64,000 nt of DNA from contig OY776489.1 of assembly GCA_963675655.1 (NCBI GenBank), forward strand, positions 3,038,001 to 3,102,000, given 5' to 3'. The translations under genes were made by a program, and so were the position numbers. Under the pieces are notes generated by a model that saw nothing but the letters and a program-made list of their open reading frames with translations, made no database searches and was not told the origin of the DNA. Position 1 is the first letter of the stretch. Each line of letters starts with the position of its first letter. Shown here in pieces: positions 18,193 to 27,398 of this stretch. The DNA is from CAXXOK01 sp963675655 (lineage in GTDB: Bacteria; Bacillota; Clostridia; Christensenellales; Aristaeellaceae).

Positions 18193-19234
18193 TCTGGCTC
18201 TCCTTAATTTGCTCATCTATCCGCCGTACGGAATCCCGTATGACCAAATGAATCGGCATGATGTTTTCTTGCTTTTCGGGGTGCCCACCTATTGCATCCA
18301 TGATGATTTGTACGGCGGCCTTCCCTTTTTCGCTTATATCTTGCCCAATGGTCGTCAGCGAAGGTACGCTGATCTGCGCTAAATCCAAATCGTCAAAACC
18401 GACAACGGAAATGTCTTCCGGTATCCGTACTCCCAAGCGGTGTAAGCCCTTGATCAGCCCCACACCGAGAATATCGGCTGCTGCGAAAGCGGCGGTTTCA
18501 CGGTTTCCGTTGCGTTGCATTTCCTTCGCTACTTCCTCTGCATAGTCAAAGGCAACATTTCCCGGATATAGATAATCATTATTTAAAGGAATACCCGCTT
18601 TTTTCAAAGCGTCCTGATATCCCTGAAAACGCTTTTGCATAACGCCCTGCTCGCTTACGTCGCCAGAGATAAAAGCGATCCTGCGATGACCGTTTTCAAT
18701 CAGGTATGTAGTGGCTAATTCGCCGCCCAAACGATCATCGTTCCCGATGGTATGAAATACGGGGTCTTTTACGTAGGTATCAATCAGTACAACCGGAACC
18801 GAAAGTTGGTGCAACTCCTCCAACTGCTTGGACGGGTAAGAACCGACGATAATAATGCCATCCACATTGCGGTTACGGGCAATATTCGTATAGCTCTGGT
18901 TGGATTGAGGGCCGGACAACAATAAGTGATATCCGTTTTTCCGCGCGGTGTACTCAATGGCGGAAAGCAATTCGCCATAAAACGGATTGGCAAACATGAA
19001 AGCTTTTCCCGGTTCGGTTTGCGGTATCACAACGCCGATCAGGTTCGTTTTATGGCTGGATAAGCTGCGTGCATTTAGGTTGGGAACGTAATTCAACCGT
19101 TCCACAGCCTGCATTACTCTTTGTGTGGTTTCTGGGCTGATGGTTTCGGTCGCTTTTTGGTTGAGCACATAGCTAACCGTAGACGCCGAAACACCAGCCT
19201 CTTTGGCCACATCTTTAATGCTTACACGCTTCAC
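18185..19234 (-). CDS. LacI family transcriptional repressor
   Basis: A 349-residue regulator. Its N-terminal helix-turn-helix reads VSIKDVAKEAGVSASTVSYVLN, interrupted by no unusual residue, and is followed by the hinge LNARSLSS and a periplasmic-binding-protein-like sugar domain. It should repress this operon in the absence of its sugar. GTG at 19234 is chosen as start because GAGGTG lies five bases upstream. The GTG and ATG at 19255 and 19252 sit only about 15 bases from the predicted transcript start and lack a ribosome site. It is the first gene of the operon, so it probably controls its own synthesis through the palindrome just upstream. Confidence 0.93.
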   Translation of the reverse strand: MKRVSIKDVAKEAGVSASTVSYVLNQKATETISPETTQRVMQAVERLNYVPNLNARSLSSHKTNLIGVVIPQTEPGKAFMFANPFYGELLSAIEYTARKNGYHLLLSGPQSNQSYTNIARNRNVDGIIIVGSYPSKQLEELHQLSVPVVLIDTYVKDPVFHTIGNDDRLGGELATTYLIENGHRRIAFISGDVSEQGVMQKRFQGYQDALKKAGIPLNNDYLYPGNVAFDYAEEVAKEMQRNGNRETAAFAAADILGVGLIKGLHRLGVRIPEDISVVGFDDLDLAQISVPSLTTIGQDISEKGKAAVQIIMDAIGGHPEKQENIMPIHLVIRDSVRRIDEQIKESQND

Positions 19235-19255
19235 GTGTGCACCTCGCTTCATCAC

Positions 19256-19267
19256 TTAAACGTTTCA
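19256..19267. promoter_or_regulatory. Putative LacI-family operator
   Basis: TTAAACGTTTCA contains the 8-bp palindrome AAACGTTT with the central CG typical of LacI-family operators. It sits about +2 to +13 relative to the predicted transcript start of the lacI operon. Confidence 0.6.
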
Positions 19268-19275
19268 GTAACCAT

Positions 19276-19304
19276 ACTATACGACATCCAATCAGTATTG
19301 TCAA
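19276..19304 (-). promoter_or_regulatory. Sigma-A promoter of the sugar operon
   Basis: On the minus strand TTGACA and TATAGT are separated by 17 bases, directly upstream of the operator and lacI. Confidence 0.8.
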
Positions 19305-19414
19305 CCCCTTTTTGCGAAATTTTTCGTTGCTTATCCCGTTGTAATTATGCAGGTCGAAAACCTATGCTATGAACCATACAGAGTCATGGAACCATCTGTA
19401 AACTAGGTTTTCTT

Positions 19415-19981
19415 TTATTCAGCTCCATCACCCTGGTATAAATTGTTTAGCTTCAAAACCGTCTTCCAGTTCCGTACTGTGGCGTCTTGAAAGATTTTAT
19501 TGAGTCGTATTGCCATTTTGGAGATACGAATACTCTGTCTGCAAAGCAGATAGATTTCCCTCTCCCCCAGATAACACATATCGCCCTGACTATCTTCATA
19601 CCCCATAACTATATCCATTTCTTCCCTCGTTGGCTTGGAAGACAGGAAATAGACATACAGGTGCTCCGCCTGCGGTAACGCCGCTTGTGCGGTGTTCATT
19701 TGCTCTTGCGTAAAAGGAAGCTGATCAATCAATGTCAGCAATTCTGTTTGATTGCGAATAATAATATCGCTGGGAAATCCGAAACTTTTAGAAAATTCCT
19801 CACCAATCGCGGCCCGTAAAGAAGCTTCTTCCCAATTCGATTCCAATACGACATTTCCACTTTGAATGTAAGTTTTCACTCCGGTAAAACCCATTTCTGT
19901 AAATAACGCTTTCAGCTCCTGAATTTTCACAATGTGTTTACCGCCTACGTTGATGCCTCTGAATAAAATAATATATTTCAT
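19415..19981 (-). CDS. DUF1697 family protein
   Basis: A 188-residue cytoplasmic protein whose start (YIILFRGINVGGKHIVKI) and YIQSGNVVLES segment are the hallmarks of DUF1697. The biochemical role of this widespread family is unknown. The gene stands alone between the sugar operon and the EF-G gene. AGAGG lies upstream of the ATG. Confidence 0.88.
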   Translation of the reverse strand: MKYIILFRGINVGGKHIVKIQELKALFTEMGFTGVKTYIQSGNVVLESNWEEASLRAAIGEEFSKSFGFPSDIIIRNQTELLTLIDQLPFTQEQMNTAQAALPQAEHLYVYFLSSKPTREEMDIVMGYEDSQGDMCYLGEREIYLLCRQSIRISKMAIRLNKIFQDATVRNWKTVLKLNNLYQGDGAE

Positions 19982-20204
19982 GTGCGTGTGCCTCTTTTCG
20001 TAAATATCAGTATTTATTGTTCGTAGAGTAATACACTATGATAAAAAATATTGTACCAATCACTCTATGGTAAAGCTGTTGTAACAACATAGATCAATAT
20101 TTATTTTCTCGGGAAGCAATTAAAATCTGTGTACAGTTTGTTTGCCCTAAAAATTGAGCTACTGAAGCCGTTTATCACGTATTACATAAAAACCGGTAGC
20201 ATAA

Positions 20205-20233
20205 ACGGCCTTTCCGTTATGCGGAAAGGCCGT
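20205..20233 (-). terminator. Terminator of the EF-G-like gene
   Basis: A perfect 12-bp stem (ACGGCCTTTCCG and its complement) with a 5-nt loop and a T-rich tail on the minus strand, 22 bases past the stop codon. Confidence 0.88.
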
Positions 20234-20255
20234 AAAATGATACGCCAAAGTATAC

Positions 20256-22337
20256 TTAATCTTCTTCCTCGTCTTCGTGCTTGGCGCTCTCGATGATCTT
20301 CTGCGCAACGTTGGCAGGTACTTCTTCATACCGTTCAAACTTCATGGAGAAGGAACCACGTGCCTGCGTCATCGACCGCAAGTCTGTCGCATATTTGAAC
20401 ATTTCAGCCAGCGGTGCTTCCGCTTCCAGCTTCTGCATACCATCTACCTGATTCATGCCCATGATGCGGCCACGGCGTTTATTCATATCGCCCATAATAT
20501 CGCCCATGTACTCATCCGGCACAAAGACTTCCACATGCATAATCGGCTCCAGCAGTGCCGGTCCAGCATCCATACAGCCTTTCTTGTAGGCAATTCGGGC
20601 TGCGGTTTTAAATGCCATTTCAGAAGAATCTACCGGGTGGTAGGAGCCATCGTACAGTTTGGCATGTAAGCCCACCATGGGGTAGCCGGCTAAAACACCT
20701 TTAACAATGTTCTCCCGCAAACCTTTTTCTACGGAAGGAATGAAGTTACGTGGTACGGAACCGCCGACAACCGCATCTTCAAACTCAAAGTCGATGTTTG
20801 TATCCGCGCTGGGTGAGAATTCGATCCACACATCACCAAACTGGCCATGTCCGCCGGATTGTTTTTTATGGCGGCCTTGCACCTTTACCGTCTTCTTAAT
20901 CGTTTCGCGGTATGGAATGCGTGGGTCTTCCAAATTGGCTTTCGCACCGAATTTAGTTGCCAGCTTATTGCGGATAACATCCATATGCAGTTCGCCCTGG
21001 CCAGAGAGCAACGTTTCGCCCGTCTCCACGTTTTTCTCTACCGTGATGGAGGGGTCCTCTTCCTGCAAACGTGCCAATCCACTGAATACCTTATCTTCTT
21101 CGCCTTGCTTTGTGGCGAAAATCGCTTTGCTGATACAGGGAGCAGGGAACTCAATCTTCGGGTATACAATCGGTTTGGCCTGATCGCTCAGCGTATCGCC
21201 AGTATTGGTAAATTGCAATTTAGCAAGCGCACCCATATCGCCGGCGTTCAGCATCTGCGTAGAGATCTGCTTCTTTCCGCGCAATACGTACAAGCCGGAT
21301 GTTTTTTCGCTCTTCTCCGTCGTGGAATTGTAAATAGCAGTGCTCGGGGTCAGCGAGCCGCTCATCACCTTAAACAGGGACAGCTTGCCCACAAACGGGT
21401 CTGCAATGGTTTTATACACAAGGGCAGAAAAGGGTTCGTCGCTCTTGCAAGCACGTTGTATCTCCTCGCCTGTTTTCGGATCGGTGCCTTTGTACACAGC
21501 ACGTTTGGGCGAAGGCAGGAAGTCCGACATAACGTCCAACAGTTTGGTTACACCCACACCGGTTACTGCCGAGCAAGGAACAACCGGTGAAATTTGTCCG
21601 GAGAACATACCCATTTTAAAACCTTCCAGAATCTCTTCATGGGTAAGCGTTTCGCCCTCCAGATACTTCATCATCAATTCATCGTCCGAAGCTGCGGATG
21701 CTTCTGTAATCTCTTCCAGCGCCTTGGCAATTTGATCGTCCATACCGCTGGGAATCGGAATTTCCTTGAAGCTCTTATTTTCGTATGTAAAGGCTTTGTT
21801 TTCAAGCACATCAATAACGCCTTTATACTCCGAACCGTTGCCGATAGGCAACAGAATGGATACAACACTGTTGCCAAACATATCGCGCAGCTGCGTTACC
21901 ACTTTGGCAAAATCAGCATGATCGCGATCCATCTGGTTGACAACAAACATTTTCGCAACATTATTTTTGGAGGCATAATACCATGCTTTTTCAGCGCCAA
22001 CATTAACGCCGCTGACCGCGTTTACTAGAATCGCCGCGGTTTCTGCCACGCGCAGCGGTCCCATCATTTCGCCGATAAAATCAAAGTAACCCGGTACGTC
22101 GATGACGTTAAGCATTTTTTCTTTCCAGTCGATCGGCGCAATCGCCGCGCTTATGGAAATGCCACGCTTAACCTCTTCCGGATCAAAGTCGGTCACAGTG
22201 GAGCCGTCCTCCACTTTTCCCTGACGGTCGGTTACGCCGGCAGCGAAGAGCAGTGCTTCCATCAGCGTCGTTTTGCCTTCGCTGCCATGTCCCATGAGGG
22301 CAACGTTACGGATGTTCTTAGTATCATAGCTAGCCAT
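20256..22337 (-). CDS. Elongation factor G-like translational GTPase
   Basis: A 693-residue protein with the five-domain length of EF-G. The P-loop is GHGSEGKT (residues 16-23) where canonical EF-G has GHIDAGKT. RGISI marks switch I, DVPGYFDF the G3 motif and NQMD the G4 motif, where NKMD is usual. These changes place it in the EF-G-like paralogue group rather than the main translocase, but a full translocase function cannot be excluded. It binds the ribosome and hydrolyses GTP. The start at 22337 follows AAGGGGG at good spacing; an in-frame start 33 bases upstream lacks one. It is monocistronic with its own terminator, and no rpsL/rpsG/tuf neighbours are present. Confidence 0.9.
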   Translation of the reverse strand: MASYDTKNIRNVALMGHGSEGKTTLMEALLFAAGVTDRQGKVEDGSTVTDFDPEEVKRGISISAAIAPIDWKEKMLNVIDVPGYFDFIGEMMGPLRVAETAAILVNAVSGVNVGAEKAWYYASKNNVAKMFVVNQMDRDHADFAKVVTQLRDMFGNSVVSILLPIGNGSEYKGVIDVLENKAFTYENKSFKEIPIPSGMDDQIAKALEEITEASAASDDELMMKYLEGETLTHEEILEGFKMGMFSGQISPVVPCSAVTGVGVTKLLDVMSDFLPSPKRAVYKGTDPKTGEEIQRACKSDEPFSALVYKTIADPFVGKLSLFKVMSGSLTPSTAIYNSTTEKSEKTSGLYVLRGKKQISTQMLNAGDMGALAKLQFTNTGDTLSDQAKPIVYPKIEFPAPCISKAIFATKQGEEDKVFSGLARLQEEDPSITVEKNVETGETLLSGQGELHMDVIRNKLATKFGAKANLEDPRIPYRETIKKTVKVQGRHKKQSGGHGQFGDVWIEFSPSADTNIDFEFEDAVVGGSVPRNFIPSVEKGLRENIVKGVLAGYPMVGLHAKLYDGSYHPVDSSEMAFKTAARIAYKKGCMDAGPALLEPIMHVEVFVPDEYMGDIMGDMNKRRGRIMGMNQVDGMQKLEAEAPLAEMFKYATDLRSMTQARGSFSMKFERYEEVPANVAQKIIESAKHEDEEED

Positions 22338-22554
22338 AAATTGATCCCCCTTATTTTCATTGGCGACCAAAAGCCTATATCCCGGTATGCAAATAGCATA
22401 GTCCGGGAATAACGTGCAGCTTTGGGCGCTATCGAACGATATAAAGCTTTTTTATTGTATCAGATTTGTAAAGAAAAAGAAAGAATAAAATGAAATTCCT
22501 TTGCTATATAGCTGAATTTTACATTCAATTGTATTACGTTTAGCATCTCACTTG

Positions 22555-23823
22555 TTACGCATGGGGTTGTTGTACATCCTTATCGCTGCACATATAACGC
22601 ATAAGCTTATGCCATATCGCCTGCGTTTGCATAAATTGCTCGTAATGCTTCTCCACATCCCGGTCATATGCATCCAGCTCTTGAATTATTTTGTTAAAAT
22701 CCCGCATGTGGAAATACGCAGCCACCTTGGGCAGCACCCATTGTAATTTTTCTCGCATTTCATGAATTAACGCCGGATATTCCTCACGGCGGGTAATATA
22801 AAGCAGTAGCGGCTTATAACGTACCCAGCCAATACATGCTTTATAAAAACGCGTCACCGCCGCGCGGGATTTTGCTGTAATCGGCGATAACGCGGTTGGC
22901 AATACGCCGCTGAGCAGGTAATTGTAAATCGAAAAGCCGTTATGGAAAGCATAGCAGGGAATGCGCAGCACGCTGCGCTCGCTTAGGCATGTACTCAAAA
23001 AGGTATCTTCCCCGCGCGCACCAGGCGGATTATAAAATGGAAACACACGCTCCGGCCGTGTTAAATTAAGACACAGATTGGAACCCGAAATAAATTTACA
23101 GTGGTGTATTTCTGGCACATCCGTAACTACTTTATCTTTTAAGATTTCAGTATCGGCATAGGTTACGCCGCCTTGTTTCATCACACCGGATATGGTTTCC
23201 CAGTTGATAATATCGTTGCTGATTGCTTCAACAAACAGGCGAAAATCTGCTTCGGACAGTTGTTCGTTAAACTGTATACAGGGAATAGGCGAAATGTATC
23301 CGCAGTGATGCCCGTTCGTAATATCTGCATCACGGATGTAGCGTAAATGCTCCGCCAGCACCTGTTGCCCGCTCCACAGCGCAACATCCCCCGCTTTGGT
23401 AACAGACAAGGGATACTCATCATCATCCAAAAACAGCAGATAATCCATATGGTTTTTTACCGCTGTGTACAACACAGCGTTACGCATTGCAGCATAGCCT
23501 GATGAGAAAAATAAATCGGCTTCTTCTTGGTTAATCACATCATGACGCACCAGACGCCCTGCCTGCCAATTTACATATTCAATATCTACAAAATCAATGC
23601 TGTCAACTTTTTCAGACAAACTCCTGCTGATACGTGTAAAATCTGTTTCTTTCGCATTGTTATACTTCAGATCATACGCGATAAAAAGATGGATCCGAAC
23701 ACGATCAATATCGGTCAGTCCACTCTCTTTCCAGTTATAAATATAGGTTTTTAATACTTTTAGAAAATTTCTCCGCCCTGTAGCGAAGCCTATTCCAACG
23801 TGGATGGTAGGTTCCTTGTTCAT
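22555..23823 (-). CDS. Glycosyltransferase-like protein of unknown specificity
   Basis: A 422-residue protein without membrane segments. The N-terminus (IHVGIGFATGRRNF) and the segment YLLFLDDDEYPL, with its Asp triplet, resemble the nucleotide-sugar and metal-binding region of GT-A glycosyltransferases. Acceptor and donor are unknown. The start at 23823 is chosen because the protein's natural N-terminus begins there and GAGGG/AGGAAG lies just upstream; an extension of 23 hydrophobic residues upstream is possible but lacks support. It is a single gene between the EF-G and ppx units. Confidence 0.65.
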   Translation of the reverse strand: MNKEPTIHVGIGFATGRRNFLKVLKTYIYNWKESGLTDIDRVRIHLFIAYDLKYNNAKETDFTRISRSLSEKVDSIDFVDIEYVNWQAGRLVRHDVINQEEADLFFSSGYAAMRNAVLYTAVKNHMDYLLFLDDDEYPLSVTKAGDVALWSGQQVLAEHLRYIRDADITNGHHCGYISPIPCIQFNEQLSEADFRLFVEAISNDIINWETISGVMKQGGVTYADTEILKDKVVTDVPEIHHCKFISGSNLCLNLTRPERVFPFYNPPGARGEDTFLSTCLSERSVLRIPCYAFHNGFSIYNYLLSGVLPTALSPITAKSRAAVTRFYKACIGWVRYKPLLLYITRREEYPALIHEMREKLQWVLPKVAAYFHMRDFNKIIQELDAYDRDVEKHYEQFMQTQAIWHKLMRYMCSDKDVQQPHA

Positions 23824-23932
23824 AAACCCTCGCTTTCTTCCTAAGTTACAATATGCCACCAGACAGCAAATCAATAACCATCCATTCAGCATTAACCGGT
23901 TGCTTTATTATACTAAATCATCAAGGAAAAAG

Positions 23933-23972
23933 CAAACGGCCCGTTTCCAGATCATTCTTTCAACGGGTCGTT
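23933..23972 (-). terminator. Terminator of the ppx-divIC unit
   Basis: A 12-bp stem with one G-U pair (AAACGGCCCGTT and AACGGGTCGTTT) is followed on the minus strand by GCTTTTTCC, 15 bases after the ppx stop. Confidence 0.7.
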
Positions 23973-23987
23973 TACTCATCTGTTACT

Positions 23988-24890
23988 CTATTGGGGTAAA
24001 AGGTACTTCATTTTCAAATACCCTTCAAGATTCCCATATTCCGAAACCGTGATCCGCTCAATGGCAAGCTGTTCCATACAACAAGCAAGAATAGCAAGTC
24101 CGTGTACAATAATATCAGCCCGTTGCGGTTGTAGACCCGGTAAAGCCATACGTGCCTTCATCGGCATCGGCGCGAGCATTTCCATTATCGTAAGCACCTG
24201 TTTTTGAATCACCGCGTAACCGTGAATCCTATCACGATCCTCCCAATGAATATTTTGGGTCAAGGCAGCTGTTGTGGTAAAAGTTCCCCCAACCCCAAAC
24301 CACTCATCCGGCTTTGGCAATGCAAGAATATGCGATTTATGCCGTGCAAGTATCTTTGACGCGATTTCCATTACGTCGTATGCTTCCTGTACAGTTGCGA
24401 TAGGCGCCATTCTATGCAAGCGTACCGCACCCATTTGCAGGCTGTCTGCAAATTCCAACGCGATACCCTGCCCGATTACAATTTCTGTCGAGCCTCCGCC
24501 AATATCAATCATTCCAGCGCGTCCGTCTTTGGTAGCGCCTAAAAAAGAAAGCCTGGCTTCCACCTCGCCGGTACACACTTCCAGTGTCAATCCGGTAGCT
24601 TTCAGCAAGCTTTCTGCAAATTCAGTTTGATTCGCAGCATCCCGTACTGCGCTTGTTGCGAACAAGTGAATGATATCCACCCCATATTCCCGTGCGCTGC
24701 GTGCCATTGCTGCAACAGAATCGCACGCCTGTTGAATCATGGCCGTATCAATATTCCCGTTTGCATCCATAGCGGCAAAAACGCGCAGCCCCTCCCGGTC
24801 CCGCAAGACACGGTTGAGCTGTGCGTTTTGAATGTCCGCAATTAACATACGCAAAGAATTGGATCCGATCCCAATAGCGGCAGCTCTCAA
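23988..24890 (-). CDS. Ppx/GppA family exopolyphosphatase or pppGpp phosphohydrolase
   Basis: An actin-fold phosphohydrolase of about 300 residues, the short form without the C-terminal HD part. The first phosphate-binding motif is AAIGIGSNSLRMLIAD and the second is MIDIGGGSTEIVIG. It would cleave terminal phosphate from polyphosphate or from pppGpp. The TTG start at 24890 is preferred because AGGGAG lies eight bases upstream and the product then begins like other family members; a GTG three codons earlier touches that site. It follows the DivIC-like gene by about 36 bases and probably shares its transcript. Confidence 0.88.
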   Translation of the reverse strand: MRAAAIGIGSNSLRMLIADIQNAQLNRVLRDREGLRVFAAMDANGNIDTAMIQQACDSVAAMARSAREYGVDIIHLFATSAVRDAANQTEFAESLLKATGLTLEVCTGEVEARLSFLGATKDGRAGMIDIGGGSTEIVIGQGIALEFADSLQMGAVRLHRMAPIATVQEAYDVMEIASKILARHKSHILALPKPDEWFGVGGTFTTTAALTQNIHWEDRDRIHGYAVIQKQVLTIMEMLAPMPMKARMALPGLQPQRADIIVHGLAILACCMEQLAIERITVSEYGNLEGYLKMKYLLPQ

Positions 24891-24926
24891 ACCCTTCACT
24901 CCCTGCCATCACCAATATCGGATGTG

Positions 24927-25247
24927 CTATTCATCGCCGGCAGCATTTTCATCTGTGCCGTAAAGCGCTTCCGGATTGGTGATGATGATACGGATTTCAT
25001 CTTGTTTCATATAATCGTACAAGTCACGTGCTTGACTCTCGATAAAAGCATCGCTGTTGACGGTCTCCAGTTTCTCTTTCAGATCATTCTGTGTGTTTTG
25101 AAGCGTATTACTTCTGGCTACCGCTTCCTGATACAGTTGATCCGCCTCGCCGATCTTTTGATCCAGCTTGGAAGAGTACCATAAAAACGCAATCGAAATA
25201 CATACAAGCACGATGACGATCGGCAGCACTTTAACTCTTTTGTGCAT
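24927..25247 (-). CDS. DivIC/FtsB-type septum formation initiator
   Basis: A 106-residue bitopic membrane protein: a short basic N-terminus, one transmembrane helix (VLPIVIVLVCISIAFLWY), then a coiled coil of about 50 residues and an acidic tail. This is the layout of DivIC/FtsB, which link early and late divisome proteins. AGGGGAG nine bases upstream fixes the ATG at 25247. Its location next to ppx/gppA matches many clostridial genomes. Family assignment rests on topology and weak motifs. Confidence 0.8.
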   Translation of the reverse strand: MHKRVKVLPIVIVLVCISIAFLWYSSKLDQKIGEADQLYQEAVARSNTLQNTQNDLKEKLETVNSDAFIESQARDLYDYMKQDEIRIIITNPEALYGTDENAAGDE

Positions 25248-25365
25248 ATCCCATCGCTCCCCTGTTGTCATGTCCCAAAGCATATTACGTATTTATATAG
25301 AATTCTACGCTTTTTTAATATTTCCTTCTCTTTTACATGAAAAACAAGCTGATAAGCGAAAATTG

Positions 25366-26205
25366 TTATGCCGCCGCTCCAGCGCTTCGATGCTGCCGTA
25401 TTTTTTCGATTCCCGAAAAAACAAGAAATGCCACAATATTCGCCACAACAACACTCGCGCCCGTCGGTGTATTATACAAATATGAGCTTAGCAGCCCGAC
25501 TAAAAAGCATACGATCGATATAATCGCCGAGCAAATGGTTACACCATGGAAGCTTTTACATAGCCGCATTGCGGTAATTGCTGGAAACAGAATAAGGCTG
25601 GAAATCAGCATTGCGCCCATCATCCGCATCCCAAGTACAATAGTAACAGCCGTCAGTATCGCCAGCAGCATGTTGTAAAATCCTGCCGAAACGCCAGTTG
25701 CTCTTGCAAAGGTTTCGTCAAACGTAATGGCAAATAACTTGCGATATAAGAAAGCAAACATAATCAACACAAGCGCAGCCAAAACGCTGCTTAACCAAAC
25801 ATCGCTTTCACTCATCGCAAGAATGCTGCCGAACAGATAATTATTAATATCGGTTGTCATCCCCTTACTAAGCGATAAAACCATAACGCCTACCGCAAGG
25901 GCCCCAGTCGCAATCATGCCAATCGCAGCGTCGCCTTTAATTTTACTGCGCTCGCTGACGCGAAGAAGCAAAAAAGCTGAACCTACTACCACCGGAACCG
26001 CAACGGAAAGGGGCGCAAGCCCCAGCGCCGTGGCGATGGCTAACGCGCCAAACCCAACGTGGCTTAAGCCGTCACCAATCATCGAATACCGCTTTAATAC
26101 CAGGCTTATCCCTAAAAGCGCGGAGCAAAGCGATACCATCAGGCCAACAATCAATGCCCGTACCATAAAACTATAGGAGAACATTTCGCCAATTGTTTTA
26201 AGCAT
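25366..26205 (-). CDS. Metal (zinc/manganese) ABC transporter permease, ZnuB/MntB family
   Basis: A 279-residue membrane protein with about eight helices. The start MFSYSFMVRALIVG and the segment LKRYSMIGDGLSHVGFGALA are the signature of the ABC-3 family that imports Zn2+, Mn2+ or Fe2+. The start at 26205 is fixed by AGGGGGA; this ATG overlaps the ATPase stop by eight bases. It forms an operon with the Fur-type regulator and the ATPase. No metal-binding lipoprotein gene accompanies it here. Confidence 0.92.
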   Translation of the reverse strand: MLKTIGEMFSYSFMVRALIVGLMVSLCSALLGISLVLKRYSMIGDGLSHVGFGALAIATALGLAPLSVAVPVVVGSAFLLLRVSERSKIKGDAAIGMIATGALAVGVMVLSLSKGMTTDINNYLFGSILAMSESDVWLSSVLAALVLIMFAFLYRKLFAITFDETFARATGVSAGFYNMLLAILTAVTIVLGMRMMGAMLISSLILFPAITAMRLCKSFHGVTICSAIISIVCFLVGLLSSYLYNTPTGASVVVANIVAFLVFSGIEKIRQHRSAGAAA

Positions 26206-26902
26206 CCATCTGTCCCCCTGTTGTAAAAGTATGGCACAGTTCGCTGGCTGCATAATCTTCCGCTGTTCCGAAAAAGAGCGGTTCATGCCGCAGATGCAGA
26301 ATGTGTGTTGCATACCGCGCAGCGGCGGCAACATCATGAGAAATCATAATTATGGTTACGCCGCAGTTTTGATGCAGATTGGTAATCATATCATACATTT
26401 CCCGTGTTGCCAGCGGGTCCAGCCCCGCAACAGGTTCGTCCAGCAGCAACAATTTTCTTGTGGCGCATAAAGCCCTTGCCAACAGCACACGCTGCTGCTG
26501 GCCTCCGGACAGTTCCATCATGCTGCTTTTTCGTATGGATTCGATATGCAAAAGCCGCATGTTTTCTTCAGCGGTTTTACGCTGATTGCTGTTTAAAAAT
26601 AAAGATTTTGCCGCAAACCCGGATGAAACCACCTCCCACACGGAAGCTGGGAAGTCCCTTTGCAGGGGGTTCTTCTGCGGTAGATAGCCGATTTCATCTT
26701 TGCGGAGTCCATCGCCGTAAATTATAGTGCCATGTGCAGGTTCAAGCAAACCTAGCATGCCTTTTACAAGTGTAGACTTACCAGACCCGTTTTCTCCTAC
26801 GATACATAAATAATCGCCTTCGTTTACCGCAAGATTAATCCCCGATGCGACAATCTTCCCTTCGTATGCGAAGGCGGTATCTTTGCAGGTTAATAACGCC
26901 AT
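26198..26902 (-). CDS. Metal ABC transporter ATP-binding protein, ZnuC family
   Basis: A 234-residue ABC ATPase with Walker A GENGSGKST, signature LSGGQQQR, Walker B LLLLDEPVAGLD and switch histidine ISHD. It energises the adjacent permease for metal uptake. The ATG directly abuts the stop of the Fur-type gene (TAAATG), and its own stop overlaps the permease start, so the three genes are translated as a coupled set. Confidence 0.93.
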   Translation of the reverse strand: MALLTCKDTAFAYEGKIVASGINLAVNEGDYLCIVGENGSGKSTLVKGMLGLLEPAHGTIIYGDGLRKDEIGYLPQKNPLQRDFPASVWEVVSSGFAAKSLFLNSNQRKTAEENMRLLHIESIRKSSMMELSGGQQQRVLLARALCATRKLLLLDEPVAGLDPLATREMYDMITNLHQNCGVTIIMISHDVAAAARYATHILHLRHEPLFFGTAEDYAASELCHTFTTGGQMDA

Positions 26903-27346
26903 TTATTTAGTGGCTCCTTCCTTTTTGGACGGATTCTTTTTTGCTTTGCGCTTTTCTTCGCATTTTTCGCAGCGGCCATAGAGCATGGTTTTCCCTTCGT
27001 CCAGTAAAAAGCCATGTTTGCCTAATAAATGGCGGGCGAAATCATTCAAAACATCGCAGCGGAGATGCTCCATTTCACCACAATCCACACAACGAATATG
27101 CATATGGCTGCCCTCGCAGGGGTTGAGTTGGTACTGCGCTGCGCCACCCGCGCTTTGCGGCATATAGCGGCGTAAAATTCCTTCCTCACACAAGCGGGTA
27201 ACCGCTCGGTAAACGGTCGTCATGCCAACATTCGCGCCCAGCTTTGCATGTATCTCCTCTGCCGTAACGCAGGCGTCCGGATGCGCACGGAAATAATCGA
27301 CAATTACTTCTTTTTGTTTGGTTTGATACGCTCCTCGCGTCGCCAT
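26903..27346 (-). CDS. Fur family metal-responsive repressor (Zur- or Fur-like)
   Basis: A 147-residue regulator with an N-terminal winged helix (TTVYRAVTRLCEEGILRRY) and a C-terminal dimer domain holding the structural zinc pairs CVDC and CEKC. A histidine-containing HMHIRCVDC motif supports metal sensing. A Lys-rich tail extends the C-terminus. The start at 27346 follows GGAGG by eight bases. As first gene of a metal-uptake operon, with an operator on its own promoter, it probably represses the operon when metal is plentiful. Zinc is the most likely metal but iron or manganese cannot be excluded. Confidence 0.92.
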   Translation of the reverse strand: MATRGAYQTKQKEVIVDYFRAHPDACVTAEEIHAKLGANVGMTTVYRAVTRLCEEGILRRYMPQSAGGAAQYQLNPCEGSHMHIRCVDCGEMEHLRCDVLNDFARHLLGKHGFLLDEGKTMLYGRCEKCEEKRKAKKNPSKKEGATK

Positions 27347-27366
27347 GCATCCCACCTCCGTTAAAT

Positions 27367-27391
27367 CAGTTACAAATGAAATTGGTAACTG
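27367..27391. promoter_or_regulatory. Probable Fur/Zur operator
   Basis: CAGTTAC and GTAACTG form a perfect 7-bp inverted repeat with 11-base spacing, lying on the predicted transcript start of the metal operon, just downstream of its -10 box. Confidence 0.6.
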
Positions 27392-27398
27392 TTTTCAT

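Noticed and set aside
20847..21590. Long open frame opposite the EF-G gene
   Set aside because: It is on the complementary strand of a well-conserved gene, has no ribosome site and its product resembles nothing.
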